From Persicaria tinctoria (Eukaryota > Streptophyta > Magnoliopsida > Caryophyllales > Polygonaceae): 64,000 nucleotides of DNA. The notes below the pieces were generated by a model, which was not told where the DNA came from, made no database searches, and saw only the letters and a program-made list of their open reading frames with translations. Location of the stretch: positions 41,614,392 to 41,678,391 of the forward strand of contig JBANSL010000002.1 in assembly GCA_037127255.1 (NCBI GenBank), read 5' to 3'. The translations under genes and the position numbers were made by a program. Of this stretch, positions 35,284 through 47,172 are shown one piece after another (the first letter of the stretch is position 1; each line of letters opens with the position of its first letter).

Positions 35284-35343
35284 TAGTCGGTTTGTAAATC
35301 CTTCGATCTCAATTTTTTTTTCTCTTCCGGACATTTTAATGCA

Positions 35344-36423
35344 ATGGAGAAGCGTTATCGTTATGATTCATACTCTCAGCGAATGAAATCATATTTTTAT
35401 GATCCTAAATATGGGTTAGAGTTGACTAATTTTGATGGAATTGTCGATCCGGATGAATATCTGGATTGAGAGACGAACACCGAGTATGTGCTTGATTATT
35501 ATGGACTTTCGGAGACTGTGAAAGTAGAGTGAGCATTATCCCTCTTCCGCAGGCAGTCCGTGTACTGGTGGAACCGAATGGATGATGTCAGAGCTTCTGT
35601 TGGTCTTGCTCCGATCACCAAATGGAGGTATTTGAAATCTTTGATGAGAAAAAAATATTATGCTATTTCTCCTGATTCTTGTTTTATGAGAAAGAAAGTA
35701 GCACCTCCGGCACCATCATATGCAGCGGAAATAGTTAAGCTTGTGACAAAGGTTGATGTTGCAAAAGTTTGCGAGCCTGGAGAAAAGCTTGTTCCCAAAT
35801 TCATTAGCCAGGAGACTCAGTTGACCCAAGAGCAGAGTGAGATACAGGCCCTGTGACAACTTGTCACTGAATTGCAATCCAAATTGGATGCCTCTTATAC
35901 ACTGCCAGACTCCCTAGGGAAGGCTTCCGATTTTGTGCTGCAACCAGACAGTGGGAATGTTCAAGACACACATATTGATTCTATTGATGAGGAGAAGGTA
36001 TTTGATGACGTGTTTGAAGAGTTAGCGATTGTACCTCTTGGGCATGCTCATGAAGTTCCGACGGCTGAGGTCTGGGTGAATGTTGGCTCTATGTTTATTG
36101 AAGAAAAGGGTGTTGTTTTTGAGGTTGCTAGACCTCAAATTCTTCTGTCACCTATTCCAACCGTTTCTCCGTCGTGTTGCTTCATGGATGATGCGCCTTC
36201 CTCATTGGTTATCGCTGATTTGGTGCAAGGAAAAGTGGAGGAGAATGATATACTCCTCAAGTTCGACAAGAAGGCGCCACCGTGGATCCCACCATTGAAG
36301 ATGCAATGGTATGTCTCGTCCCGTGTCACATTTCCATTTTATGACAACTCTCTATCACTGGACGAGGAAGCGGGGACGCTTCCCTCTCAAGGGGAGGAGA
36401 ATGATGTGTTCCAACCCCCGTAG
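35344..36423 (+). pseudogene. Element C Gag frame with three TGA stops
   Basis: One frame from ATG 35344 to TAG 36421-36423, interrupted by TGA at 35467, near 35530 and at 35854. The first part (NFDGIVDPDEYLD, YYGLSETVKV, YWWNRMDDVRASVG, TKWRYLKSLMRKKYY) matches the retrotransposon Gag family. The second part is acidic and unrecognised, and runs into the 3' LTR. The likely original codons (TGG, CGA, CGA) all fit C-to-T change on one strand or the other. Confidence 0.78.
36390..36401 (+). promoter_or_regulatory. Element C polypurine tract
   Basis: AGGGGAGGAGAA lies directly before the 3' LTR, the expected position for plus-strand priming. Confidence 0.75.
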
Positions 36424-37233
36424 GATATGACTTTGATGTCGCATTAATAAAATATTTATTATTATAAAACATATTTCTATTTTAAGTATTATTATTAATA
36501 AGAGGTATTGACTTTCTTTGCATAGGAAGTCCAACCCATTAGTTATTTAGGTCCATTACTAATTAGGGTTATTAGTATTTTCCTATAAATACTCTATTAG
36601 GGTTAATTGTCATCGGTACGTCAAAATTAGAGGATTGCAGAGCGTTGAGTTGAGACTCCCCCTTCCCTCCTGAAGTCAAACCATAATCTCAATTTGCTAC
36701 TGTTTACTGCTGAATTTAATTGAATCTTCAATCAAAGGTTCTCGCTGGAATTGATTGAAGATCGGAATCTCATCCTCGTTTGGAAGAGATTCGTAGTTGC
36801 TCCGCCCACCATCACCTCTCCGCCTCACTGCTCCGCATCCGCCCTCGTTTTCATACCGCTGCTACCGCACCATCGCAAGCCTTATGTTGCTTCCGTCGAT
36901 CTGCCTAATTAATTGCTAATTAATTAGATAGCTTATATATCACTGTCTCCTGTTGCCAATTGGAATCGAGCGTCAACCGGCCGGTGCGTGACTCTTTCAA
37001 TTGCGTATCTTCGCAGGCCTTTCAAATGCAATTTAAAGTCAAAGGAGCCTAATTATTTATTTCCAAGCTCACCGTATGGGGAAGAAAGTGCAACATTAAT
37101 ATCGGTTGGGATCTCTAATTCACGTGAGCTTCACCGGGTCGAGTCCGATCCCACGACACGAGGGTCGATCGATTTACCTTGAAACCGGACGATTGGGAGT
37201 TGTACTCGCTCAACCCGAGTCGAGTACGTAACA
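36402..37233 (+). repeat. Element C 3' LTR
   Basis: 832 bp, TGATGTGTTCC...TACGTAACA, followed by the GTTCA duplication. Confidence 0.88.
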
Positions 37234-37238
37234 GTTCA

Positions 37239-37709
37239 GGAGTTTCATCGACTCCAGGGATCTTAATCCCTCCAGTGGGAGTCTTCTCAGAAGCTGGATT
37301 AGGAATGTTGACTGCCTTACAACATTTTTCTTTTACCAGGATAGCCTTCATCTTGAGTTGCCACATGGGAAAATCCATGTGACCATCAAAGGCCTTGATC
37401 TTGAAAGAATTGTCAGACATGGTACCTACGGATAAGAAACAGATCAGTACCAAACACTTTCATTCAAGAATCACAGAAACCCTAGGAAATCTTGTAACAG
37501 CAAAAACAAGATATAGAACACAGAAAGGGTTTTTACATAGAAGCAAATTTTTAGATTGCCAGTGGTACGTCGGACGGGAGAGGAACAACACCTGACCGTG
37601 GATACTTAATGGTATGCCTAATGTCCACGCCCCTAAATCTATCACTCGCGTCTACAGAGACGAAAGAGATCGAGGAAGAAGTGGGACAATCAAGCTCTGA
37701 TACCACTAT
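37239..37709 (-). pseudogene. Copia B Gag N-terminus and 5' leader
   Basis: The minus strand starts at MSDNSFKIKAFDGHMDFPMW (near 37420), the typical start of copia Gag, and is interrupted after PGVDETPELL by element C. The leader contains the primer site GCTCTGATACCA on the plus strand (37694-37705), i.e. TGGTATCAGAGC for initiator tRNA-Met. Confidence 0.85.
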
Positions 37710-38486
37710 TGTAAGATTATGTCTGATTCGAGTTCGTTTATAAGTCAAGAACACAGATCCTAATCTAGAATGCGGAAGCGTAGAGAACACAAGACGTTGG
37801 TGACGCGGTTCGGCGAACCTACTCCGCGGGGTCTCAAAAAGGGGAGACTCGGACCCGATTTCACTAAGCAACGCAGATCTTACAAAGGTAACAACCAACT
37901 AAGGGAAGCGGCAAGCAAATGCAGACAACAAGACAGATATAGGAATATACAAGCAAAGGAACACGAAGCAAGGAACAGAAAACCCCCTAATTATCCCAGA
38001 TCCAAGATCTGAGATGGAGTCGATGAAGACGATGAAGCCAAACTTGGAGAGTAAGCTACGACTGTGTCTTCTTCCTTCTTCTGGCAGAACCTTTGGCTTC
38101 AGACCACCAATGGAGGAAGACCTGATCTTCCAATGTCGGATTTCTCCTGAGTTTCTCGAAGCTCTCTCGCTCTCTCTTTCTCTGACCTTTTGGTTTACCT
38201 TGAAGACGCCGAGTGAAGTAATGAGCTAGGGTTTGGTAGCGAGCTTATATAGGAGTCGACCAAGTTGAAACGCAGTGTTCCAACTTATACTTGAGCCACA
38301 CACATATACTTGGATCTGGAGAGGTGAGGCGAGCTAGGCCGAGCTGCTTCTAGATTGGGCTATATGGCCCAATACTTACAATCCCTAGATCTGGTCCAAA
38401 ATACATGCATATGCCTACCTAGCTTGCCTTAATCTTAATTGTTACATTTTATACAAATACAAAGTAGGAGAATTATAAGCTTTACA
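37710..38486 (-). repeat. Copia B 5' LTR
   Basis: 777 bp with termini matching 21042-21836. It is followed on the right by TSD GGATG. Confidence 0.92.
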
Positions 38487-41400
38487 GGATGAATTTGGAT
38501 TTTGTGTTTGGCTATCTTATGGAGCATCGTGATTTTGTGGACTTTGAGAAAAGGTTGCAAGTTGGTTAATTTTGAGGAGTTGGGATATTTTGTGGAGCTG
38601 GGATTTGTTGTTGTGATTAAGTAGAAGTAGCAGAAACCAACTCACACATACACAAAAAAAAGAGAAGAAATTAGCCACGGGTAGCTACGACTTTAGCCAC
38701 GGGTAAATAGGGGAGTCGGACTTTTTTCCATGGGAAAAGAGGGGTGGCCAAGTGGTGGGTGGCAAACAGACGATAACAACGACAACCAACCGTGGCTATC
38801 CACTAGCCACGACAAAGCGAGGTCAACTTGCTGTAGCCAAATTTTTTTATAGAAAAAGTAAAAAAAAAACTTACTTTTTAGCCTGGATTCTCTAAGACCG
38901 GACGAAAAAGTGCTTTTTATTTTAAAAAAAATAATACACAGCTATATTCACACCGTTGCAAATTGGAATTAAATTAGCCACAAAGCCCTATCAGTCGTGG
39001 CAATAATCGATTCAATGCACAACAAATTAAATCCGTTTCTACCATCTGCGACATTTTTTTTGTAGTGTCATACTCATCTTCAGATGGGTTGACAAGAGGC
39101 AATGAATGTGTGACCTTTACTCACTTCTCATCCTTTTCTCCGAGAGGGAAACAATCCTCCTTGAACACAACATCTCTATTCACAAATACCTTATGATGCT
39201 GAAGTTCATACAACTTGTATCCCTTCTGCCCTGATATATATCCAATCAATATACACCTTCTTGTTTTCAAGACAAATTTGCCCTTTCCTTTCCCGTGAAT
39301 GCTTGGCTTACTAAATCACATACACCCTAAAGTCCTCAACTGATTAAATTCGGCTTTTTTCATGAACATCAAATCATATGGTATGCTCCAATTTAACACT
39401 GAACTGGGCAACATATTAGTGATGTGAAGTGCTACCAATACACAATCTCCCTAAAACTTGATTCTAAACCCTACACGAATTCTCATTGCTCTAGCTGTTT
39501 TAATGATGTGCTCGTGCTTCCTTTCTACTCTCTCATTCTGTTGTGGGTTCCAATGCACACTTCTTTGATGAATAATCTCATTCACATTCATCATCTCTTT
39601 GCACTTTTATTGCATATACTCTTTTCCATTATCACTCCTGATCACTTTGATCATCGTATCAACCTGAGTCTTAATATATGCTATGAAAGATTGCATCACA
39701 AAAAACACTTCCCACTTGGCCTTGATGAGATATATCCATTTATACCTCATGCTATCATTGACTATAGTTACAAAGTAAGAAGACCCACTCATATTTGCGG
39801 TTTTATAAGGCCCCCACATATCCATACGTATCAAATTGAAAGCACACACAACAAGAGACTCGCTTCTTATGAAAGGAAATCTCAATCTCGATTGTTTTGC
39901 AAGAATACAACTTTCACGGAACAGATCTTTATCAATCAAGCTCTTGAACATAGGCAAATATTCTAACTTCCCATATGAACAATGTCCTCACCTAGCATGA
40001 TTGATACTTGCAGATTATTTATTACAACAAGAAAACAAAGAAATATCACCATTGTTGTTGCTTCTGCTACCTTCACATCTTGACATATCAAACATGGCCT
40101 CCAGAATGAATAGACCTTCATCCCTCATTCCAGTTGCCACCCTTTTTCAGTGAAAGGGTCCTGAAAAATACATTCATTCCAGTTCATTTTGATCAATATA
40201 CCATTCCCATCTAGTAGTTGAGTAACTGATAGCAGATCATACCTAAAATTAAGCATTGCAAGGACAGTGTACAAATTCAAATTCTCATTTATCTTAACAA
40301 CCATTGCCATTTAAATAACGTACCATAGTACTACCATCAGGCAATGCTATAGAAATTGGACTATCCAACTTTTTCTTATGCATAACCATGCTTTCATTCA
40401 TTACCAAATGATTAGTTGCACCCGAATCTATAATCCACTTGTGACTAGAAGGAACATTTGCACCTAATGCATGATGTATTGTACTTGTGACATTTGCAAT
40501 GACAAAGTATGATCCATGATGCTCTTATTGCTCCATTCCCTTGAATACTTTTTCCATCTCCTGGTACATAGCATTCACAAGAGCCATAAATCCACACCCT
40601 ATTCCTTACTATCCATCTTGTCATCCATTGGATTGTTCTCCGAATCACCCATCCAATTGCTGGATTCACCTTCAACTGCATTTTTCATCCTCCCAGATGA
40701 TCTTTTGAACTGAGAGTTCTTTCCTTTCTCAGAAAACCCATGTATCATGTAGCAGGTCTCTCTAACATGACCTTTCATGTAGCTGAAGTCACACTTCTTG
40801 TCTGATTTCCCTTTGTACTCTTTCTTGCCACCATGCCCTGAGCTTTTCTGCTTCTCAAACCCATGCTGCTTATTAGAGTACAGAGCATTCCCACCATTTT
40901 TGGATTGCAAAGAACCAGTTACCATCTTTTGCCTCTCTACTTGTTGCACAAGACGAAATACTTTGTTGGCTGTTTATGAGACATCCATAGAGACGATGTT
41001 GTTTTTTACACCATCAAACTCCTCATTTAATCCCATTAGGAATTGTATAAGCTTGTTCGTGGAATCTTGCTCCAAGATCTTTCTCAAAAATATTGCAAGT
41101 ACATCGGTTTAATGCTCCGCATCGACACTATGGCATTACTTCAAGATTTGCGATCTCATCCCAGATCTTCTTAAAACGACAATAGTACTCTCTAATTGTC
41201 TTGTTTCCTTTCCCCAACGAGGAGAAAGTCCTCTTCAGCTGATATAGAAATCACTTGTTTGATTGACCGGACCTTTCCATAAACTCCAACCACAAATCTC
41301 TCGCAGATTCCACATACATGAGAGTCTCAGAGATTTCGCTCGAAATCGAATTCAACAACTAGCGCCGGACCATATATTTCGCCCTGGTCCATCTTTGAGT

Positions 41401-41643
41401 CTCCATCGACTAAATTTCATGTTTCATGCATGAACCATTGATGAACCCTATCTTACATTTTGCACCCAGTTCCATCTTTACATTCTTACTCCAAGTCAGA
41501 AAATTCAAATCATTCAACTGTAAAGAAATCAGTCAGAAAATCCAAAGTTTCCATTCTCCATCCTGGATCTTTGATTGCTGCTTTGTAATGGTGACGATAA
41601 GCTCCTCTAGATACCTCTCTATCTTTACTACTCTGATACCATT
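38487..41643 (-). pseudogene. Copia D: Gag, protease and integrase remains
   Basis: The minus strand encodes, from the right: Gag with a degraded knuckle (CDFSYMKGHVRETC, near 40790), protease-like DSGATNH (near 40420), GAG-pre-integrase (40125-40310), and integrase MDMWGPYKTANMSGSSYF...VIRSDNGKEY (39607-39850). A Pro-rich linker continues to 38487 and then, after copia B is removed, to 21041. Many stops and frame breaks mark it as old. Primer site TGGTATCAGAG (minus strand) is at 41632-41642. Confidence 0.75.
38645..39067. mobile_element. CACTA-like MITE, 423 bp, TSD TCA
   Basis: The right end on the minus strand reads CACTACAAAAAAAATG, a classic CACTA terminus; the left end CACATACACAAAAAAAAG is a mutated counterpart. 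TCA flanks both sides (38642-38644 and 39068-39070), and a 3-bp duplication is the CACTA signature. Sub-terminal AGCCACG/CGTGGCT words recur in both orientations, as expected for transposase binding. It lies inside copia D. Confidence 0.78.
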
Positions 41644-41880
41644 TGAAGAAGAATGTAATCAAGATTGGAAATGAGAGAATCTTGGAGCTCTCGATATTAC
41701 TTAGCAAACTCAATCAAAGGAGGTTTAACAAACTATCTTGAAGCTTTGGAAGCTGTTACACATGATCTCTGAGTATTTATAGACACGAGAGCTAACTTCC
41801 TCCTAATAACATTAATGTTCCCAATTGTATACTATTTACAGATATAGTCATGCTAGTTCACAGAACATCTCAAAACAACA
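41644..41880 (-). repeat. Probable 5' LTR of copia D
   Basis: It begins (plus strand) TGAAGAAGAATG next to the primer site, and may end at ...CTCAAAACAACA near 41880. The TATTTATAGACACG phrase resembles a promoter. No partner LTR is left, so the outer limit is a guess. Confidence 0.45.
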
Positions 41881-42490
41881 AATTAAAGGACCATCAAAGG
41901 AGCAGTAGGAGGTGGATGTGCATGTGATCAAGCGAAGAGGACGACTTATTCTTTCAATTTTTACCTTTCTATTAAATTGAAACTAGTATGATCCCCGCGC
42001 CATGACGCGATTTTTTTATAAATAAAATCTTACTAATATATTAAATTAATATTATAACATAATTGTAAAAGTTCAGATAATTAAATATTTTGAATTAAAC
42101 TCATGGGTTGAGAAAACGATTAAAGTAGTATATATAGATATATATAGATGTAGATGTAGATAACTAATATTAATTTTATATTTTCTTATTATTAATTTTA
42201 TGTTTTGAACTAATCCCATTGTTTTTAGAGGAAAAAAGACAACTAAAATTATAATTTAGGCTAAGATCAATATTTTGAATTAAGCCCAATAGTTAGAAAA
42301 ATTTAAAAAAAATAGAATTAAAGAAAAAAAAATAGAATTAAAGAAAATCAAAGAAAAATGGTAAAAATAATGATTGGTCGAGACTCCTAAAATTCCTCTA
42401 AGCATGACACATCATCCTAAACTCTTCTAAATTAAGAGTTTATATAGATGAATTTCTTTTAAAAAATTAATTAACGATATCTATTAAATG
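41881..42490. other. AT-rich region with an ACTAGT-type transposon terminus
   Basis: ACTAGTATGATCCCCGCGCC at 41992 resembles a recurrent plant element start that has a G+C-rich block followed by long A+T-rich sequence. The mirror-image form is at 19165. Interior words GAATTAAACYCA...TTAG recur. No gene. Confidence 0.35.
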
Positions 42491-43459
42491 CTTCCTCTGT
42501 TCAGAAACAAGTATCTTTTGACTTTTCGAAAGATTTTCTAAGGACCTAAACACTATATAAAATATTAACTTTTTTTATTTTTATAAATAATTTTAAACTT
42601 ATAACTGACGCGTTCGTGGAATTTCACATGTACTTATTACCTCATCATGACGATAAAATGGCTCGAAATACCTGCAAGCCTTAACCGTGAGGGATGATGA
42701 TTAGGTTATGCGTTTATTAGTCCAAGCGATGGGGATGGTATGTTTGGCTCGCGAGGATTTGAACCGTTTAGTCGTCGGCTTGAGGGGAAGTCAGGTGATG
42801 TTCTTCTTCCAAGAACATTCTTCTCCGATCAAAGACCTTAAAAACTCAACTCCGGGGGCTTTAGGTCCGGAAGACAATCAGAGCTCTTCTACTTTCTATC
42901 TTGAATCGGATCCCTGTTTCTAAAGTCGGAGGGGGGTATTTATAGGGAAACCAAGCGAGCAGCTGGTTGGCGACCTCGTGGTTTTACATGGGACACGTGT
43001 AAGGCATGCCCTCACGCACACTTAGGGGTATAGGCAATACACGTGGTGCCATTAGAGGTGAGGTGCTTGAGCTAGCGAGCTGCTTGCTAGGATCTCGGGG
43101 TACCACGGGGTACTTGGGGGACCTGCCCTGGTTCTTACGCGGGTTTATACTAAGATCTAAGTCGCGAGGAAATATGGATCGAGGATTCTGAGGGTGTTGG
43201 ATTTGGTCGGGGCTTGACCAAGCACTTTACTCGCGATGACTCTTGTAGTGGGGCCAGATGTTGTTCTTGCATTGGGTGACCTACTTATTACGTTATACCT
43301 GTGTTATTTAATAGGTCTATTTTCTATGGCATCGTCAATAACAATAAGTATAAAATTACATTAAAATTAATTAAAAATTCAATGATTTTTTATAGTTTTT
43401 AGCTCTGAACAAACATATCAAAAAGTCAAACGACACTTATTCATGAACGAACAAAGGAG
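42491..43459. mobile_element. Stowaway-like (Tc1/mariner-type) element carrying a later insert
   Basis: Left CTTCCTCTGTTCAGAAACAA and right (reverse complement) CTCCTTTGTTCGTTCATGAA are related, both continuing to a TTTGACTTTT block. This resembles the CTCCCTCCGTCC termini of plant Stowaway elements. The flanking TA dinucleotides are not preserved. The interior is split by 42641-43281. Confidence 0.5.
42641..43281. mobile_element. 641-bp insert with 10-bp target duplication
   Basis: TACTTATTAC flanks both sides (42631-42640 and 43282-43291). The insert is much richer in G+C than its host and has no clear terminal inverted repeat. A TATTTATAGGG promoter-like phrase occurs near 42939. The duplication length is in the Mutator-like range (9-11 bp), but the class cannot be fixed without inverted ends. 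Confidence 0.6.
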
Positions 43460-43550
43460 TGTAATTTTAAGGGCACGTATGAAACTAAAAAAAATAACAA
43501 TCTAAAAATATTAGATAAAATATGTTAAACAATTATACAATGTGTTAAAC

Positions 43551-43882
43551 TAGCTTTAGCTAGAGGAATAAAGAGAGTAATAGTGGAAGGAGATTGTTTG
43601 GAAGTGATCAAATCCATCAACGACAGAGGTCATCCTAGATGGGAGATCTTAAGGGAAGGTGGAATTTATCAAGAAACTCAACTCAAGTTTTCACAGCATC
43701 GAATTCAGGCATTTCTATAGAGAGGCAAACAAAGCAGCTGATTTTATTGCTAAGTCTAGGGATACTTGTACTACGTTTAATCTCCCAATTTTTAGGGATC
43801 TGTATAACATCATCTGTTTAGATGATCATGGTGGCTCCTTACCAAGGTAAGGAACACCTATCTTTTGCCTATTGTAAAAAAA
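43551..43882 (+). mobile_element. LINE-1: 5'-truncated LINE with 20-bp TSD
   Basis: 332 bp encoding the end of a LINE RNase H-like domain (VIVEGDCLEVIKSIND, FYREANKAADFIAKS), followed by TGTAAAAAAAAA. A 20-bp duplication with one mismatch flanks it (43531-43550 and 43883-43902). Insertion by target-primed reverse transcription explains the truncation, tail and duplication. Confidence 0.88.
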
Positions 43883-43958
43883 AATTATACACTGTGTTAA
43901 ACCCTTTTTTTACAATATGCAAATAATAGGATGTCTTGACTAAGTAAGGATCATCCTT

Positions 43959-45711
43959 TAGGCTGGCAGGGTGGTTCTCATCCAATCCAATCTTAGCTCA
44001 AAAACTAACTATCTTATGCAAAACTTTCTACTTCCAAAAGATATTCTTAATAAGATTGATCAAGTAAACACGAACTTTTTCTGGAATAGATGTCAAAAAG
44101 ACAGATATACCATTCTCATTAGCTGGAATCACATCTGCAAACGTAAGTTCCAAGGAGGATTAATTGAGCATTAGAAAAGCGAAAGATCTCAACACTTGTC
44201 TTCAAATGAAACTTCTTTGGAAAATCTATAACATTGAGGATAGTATTTGGGTGAAAATTATAAAAGAAAAATACCTTCAACATGAAAATATAAGAAACTT
44301 TAGTAATAAGGAAACATCTTGGCAATTTGGTAGACTCCCCACGTTAAGGCAAATGTTTGAAGAAGGACTTCACATGCTCATTGGAGATGGCACCAATATT
44401 AATGTTTGGCATGACCCATGGACTCCATATATCAACCTAAAAAACTATATGGGTTCCTATGACCCATCAATGAAAGTTAAGGCTCTTATCTCTGACAGGA
44501 ATCTATGGAATGAAGATCTGCTAAAACAATTGTTTCCTCATGAGGTAATCCAAAAGATCCTTACTATTAAAGCTCCTACTTGCCAAACCTATGATAAGAT
44601 TATTTGGAAGCCTGATCCATAAGGTAATTTCACCACCAAATCAGCTAGAAACATTATAGTTCCACCAATTCATGAGTCTGATTCACACACTTGAATATGG
44701 AAGCTAAGACTACCCCCCCCCCCCCTCCCAGAATTAAGAACTTTCTTTGGAAAATAAAAATAGATGGCCTTCCAACGACTGTCCGCCTTAACATGTATCT
44801 TAATAGGATTCCTAGTCAATGCTCTCTTTGTGATCAATCAGAGGAAGATGCAACTCATCTATTTACAACATGTACATTCGTTAGAGAAGTAATAGTGTAG
44901 CATGAAAATGTTCACACACAGGTATGTTCTTTCTTGAGCTCAATAATCCAGGTCTTATCCATGCTAATTTAGAACAAATCAGAAGAGCAAATAGCAAATT
45001 TGAAGATCTAGTTTGCATATGGCAAGTCATTTGGGAAATTAGGAATGAGCAATTTTTTAGGCAAAGGAAACCGAATGATGCAGCACAAATAGTCCAGAGA
45101 ATCATACAAACTCTGCTCGACTAGGACCAGGGAGATTGCAGAAGCTTAGAAATGAAAAGAGGCAGAAACAAAAGGGCTACTACCAAGTGGAGTAGACCAC
45201 CAAGAACTATCTACAAAATTAATTTAGATGGTTCTATTTCCCTTTCTGACAAGTGTCAGATTGGAGGAATCATTCGGGATTCCGAAGGTCAGATTATTGA
45301 TATATTTCATAAGAAAATTATTGAAGGTTCGATCATTCAAACGGATCCAGGCCTCATCAATTCTTTTGGGGCTGCAACGTGCAAAGGATAAAGGTTTGGC
45401 AAGATCATCCTAGAAAGTGATAACCAAATTTTGGTTAAGTCTATTAATCAACATCAACCACCAAGATGGGAAGTCATGCGACAGGTTCAAGATATTATTA
45501 AGCTTCAATCAGAATTTACGATGATAGATATATGTCATGTCTACAGAGAATCAAATAAGTCAACGGATTATATAGCAAGAAAACGTGCAATCTGTAATTT
45601 GCAGACTATCCCATACCACAGAGATTTTCGTAAGATCATCCTTCAGGATGATCCTGAAGTTAGGCTACTATATAGGTAGCGGCTCCTAATGTTTGCCTAC
45701 TGTAAAATAAG
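43959..45711 (+). mobile_element. LINE-2: 5'-truncated LINE inserted in LINE-3, 17-bp TSD
   Basis: AAGTAAGGATCATCCTT lies on both sides (43942-43958 and 45712-45728), identical over 17 bp. The interior, in several frames, encodes the end of RT (DILNKIDQVNTNFFW), the connection region (LLWKIYNIEDSIWVKIIKEKYL), zinc-binding RT (IKNFLWKIKIDGLPTTVRLN, CSLCDQSEEDATHLF) and RNase H-like (IYKINLDGSISLSDKCQIGG; FTMIDICHVYRESNKSTDYIA). Stops and frameshifts break it. The tail TGTAAAATAAG is short. Confidence 0.88.
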
Positions 45712-47172
45712 AAGTAAGGATCATCCTTGATCATCCATACAGATGATATTATACAAAGCTCCCTATTCAAATGGAAGTGAATCAAATTACAAGTCTCCAT
45801 AGATCTAGCTATGTAGTCAGTAGTACAATTTGATTTCCTATAGCTAGTAATGTTTGAAAGCAATGTTTTTGAACCTTTCTTTAATTTGAAAAATTCTCAA
45901 TCGTTTTGAAGATTTTCCATGGAATATTGATGCTATCAATGCCTCCAATGCAGCATTCACTGAGGGCTTAACAGAGGCGTCTATATTTATTTTGTAGAAG
46001 CCCCTTGGTGGGTTTTGGCACCTTGTTACTTTTCGTTGTTTAGGTTTTTTTTTAGTGCTTTTATTTGTTTGTGTCTTGTTCCAGATAGCTATATTGTTGA
46101 TTATCTGATGGGTATAACTGTACATGTTGAATCAATTTTTTTTTTGTTGAAGATAATATTGTTTCTTAGGTCTAAAACAAAGGTCTTCAAAGTTTAAATT
46201 TTCATTTTAATTGATGTAAGGTCCTCCGGGAATGATTGAGTAGGTCTAACGTTAATAAAGTATTGGTTTGTTATTCGTCCATTGTAGGTCATCCTAGAAA
46301 GTGATAACCAAATTTTGATTAAGTCTATTAATCAACATCAACCACCAAGATGGGAAGTCATGCGACAGGTTCAAGATATTATTAAGCTTCAATCAGAATT
46401 TACGATGACAGATATATGTCATGTCTACAGAGAATCAAATAAGTCAGCGGATTATATAGCAAGAAAAGGTGCAATCTGTAATTTGCAGACTATCCCATAC
46501 CACAGAGATTTTCGTAAGATCATCCTTCAGGATGATCCTGAAGTTAGGCTACTATATAGGTAGCGGCTCCTAATGTTTGCCTACTGTAAAAAAAGAAGTA
46601 AGGATCATCCTTGATCATCCATACGGATGATATTATACAAAGCTCCCTATTCAAATGGAAGTGAATGAAATTACAAGTCTCCATAGATTTAGCTATGTAG
46701 TCAGTAGTACAGTTTGATTTCCTATAGCTAGTAATGTTTGAAAGCAATGTTTTTGAACCTTTCTTTAATTTGAAAAATTCTCAATCGTTTTGAAGATTTT
46801 CCATGGAATATTGATGCTATCAATGCCTCCAATGCAGCATTCACTGAGGGCTTAACAGAGGCGTCTATATTTATTTTGTAGAAGCCCCTTGGTGGGTTTT
46901 GGCACCTTGTTACTTTTCGTTGTTTAGGTTTTTTTTAGTGCTTTTATTTGTGTGTGTCTTGTTCCAGATAGCTATATTGTTGATTATCTGATGGGTATAA
47001 CTGTACATGTTGAATCAAATTTTTTTTTGGTTGAAGATAATATTGTTTCTTAGGTCTAAAACAAAGGTCTTCAAAGTTTAAATTTTCATTTTAATTGATG
47101 TAAGGTCCTCCGGGAATGATTGAGTAGGTCTAACGTTAATAAAGTATTGGTTTGTTATTCGTCCATAGTAGG
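45405..47172. repeat. Direct tandem duplication, unit 884 bp
   Basis: 45405-46288 and 46289-47172 are nearly identical (scattered single-base differences). Each copy holds the end of LINE-2, its right TSD and part of LINE-3 on the minus strand. Both begin TCATCCTAGAAAG, and TCATT follows the second copy, so the duplication came after LINE-2 inserted. Confidence 0.92.

Larger units (their letters stand above)
34405..37233 (+). mobile_element. Element C: 2.8-kb gag-only LTR element (TR-GAG type), TSD GTTCA
   Basis: LTRs 34405-35268 (864 bp) and 36402-37233 (832 bp) start TGAYGTGTTCCA. GTTCA flanks both sides (34400-34404 and 37234-37238), and copia B Gag resumes on the far side. The interior of about 1.1 kb has a primer site, a Gag frame and a polypurine tract only. 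It inserted on the opposite strand to copia B. Confidence 0.93.
21042..38486 (-). mobile_element. Ty1/copia element B, nested host of A2 and C, TSD GGATG
   Basis: Minus-strand element with LTRs 21042-21836 (3') and 37710-38486 (5'), both bounded TGTAAGATT...TTACA on the plus strand. The 5-bp GGATG flanks it at 21037-21041 and 38487-38491. After removing A2 with one TSD copy and C with one TSD copy, about 6.2 kb remains, a normal copia length. It inserted into copia D. Several nonsense codons and an indel show that it is dead. Confidence 0.92.

Noticed and set aside
35872..36423. Acidic ORF of element C as a separate gene
   Set aside because: It is in the same frame as the Gag part, separated only by one TGA, and lies between primer site and polypurine tract; treated as part of the element.
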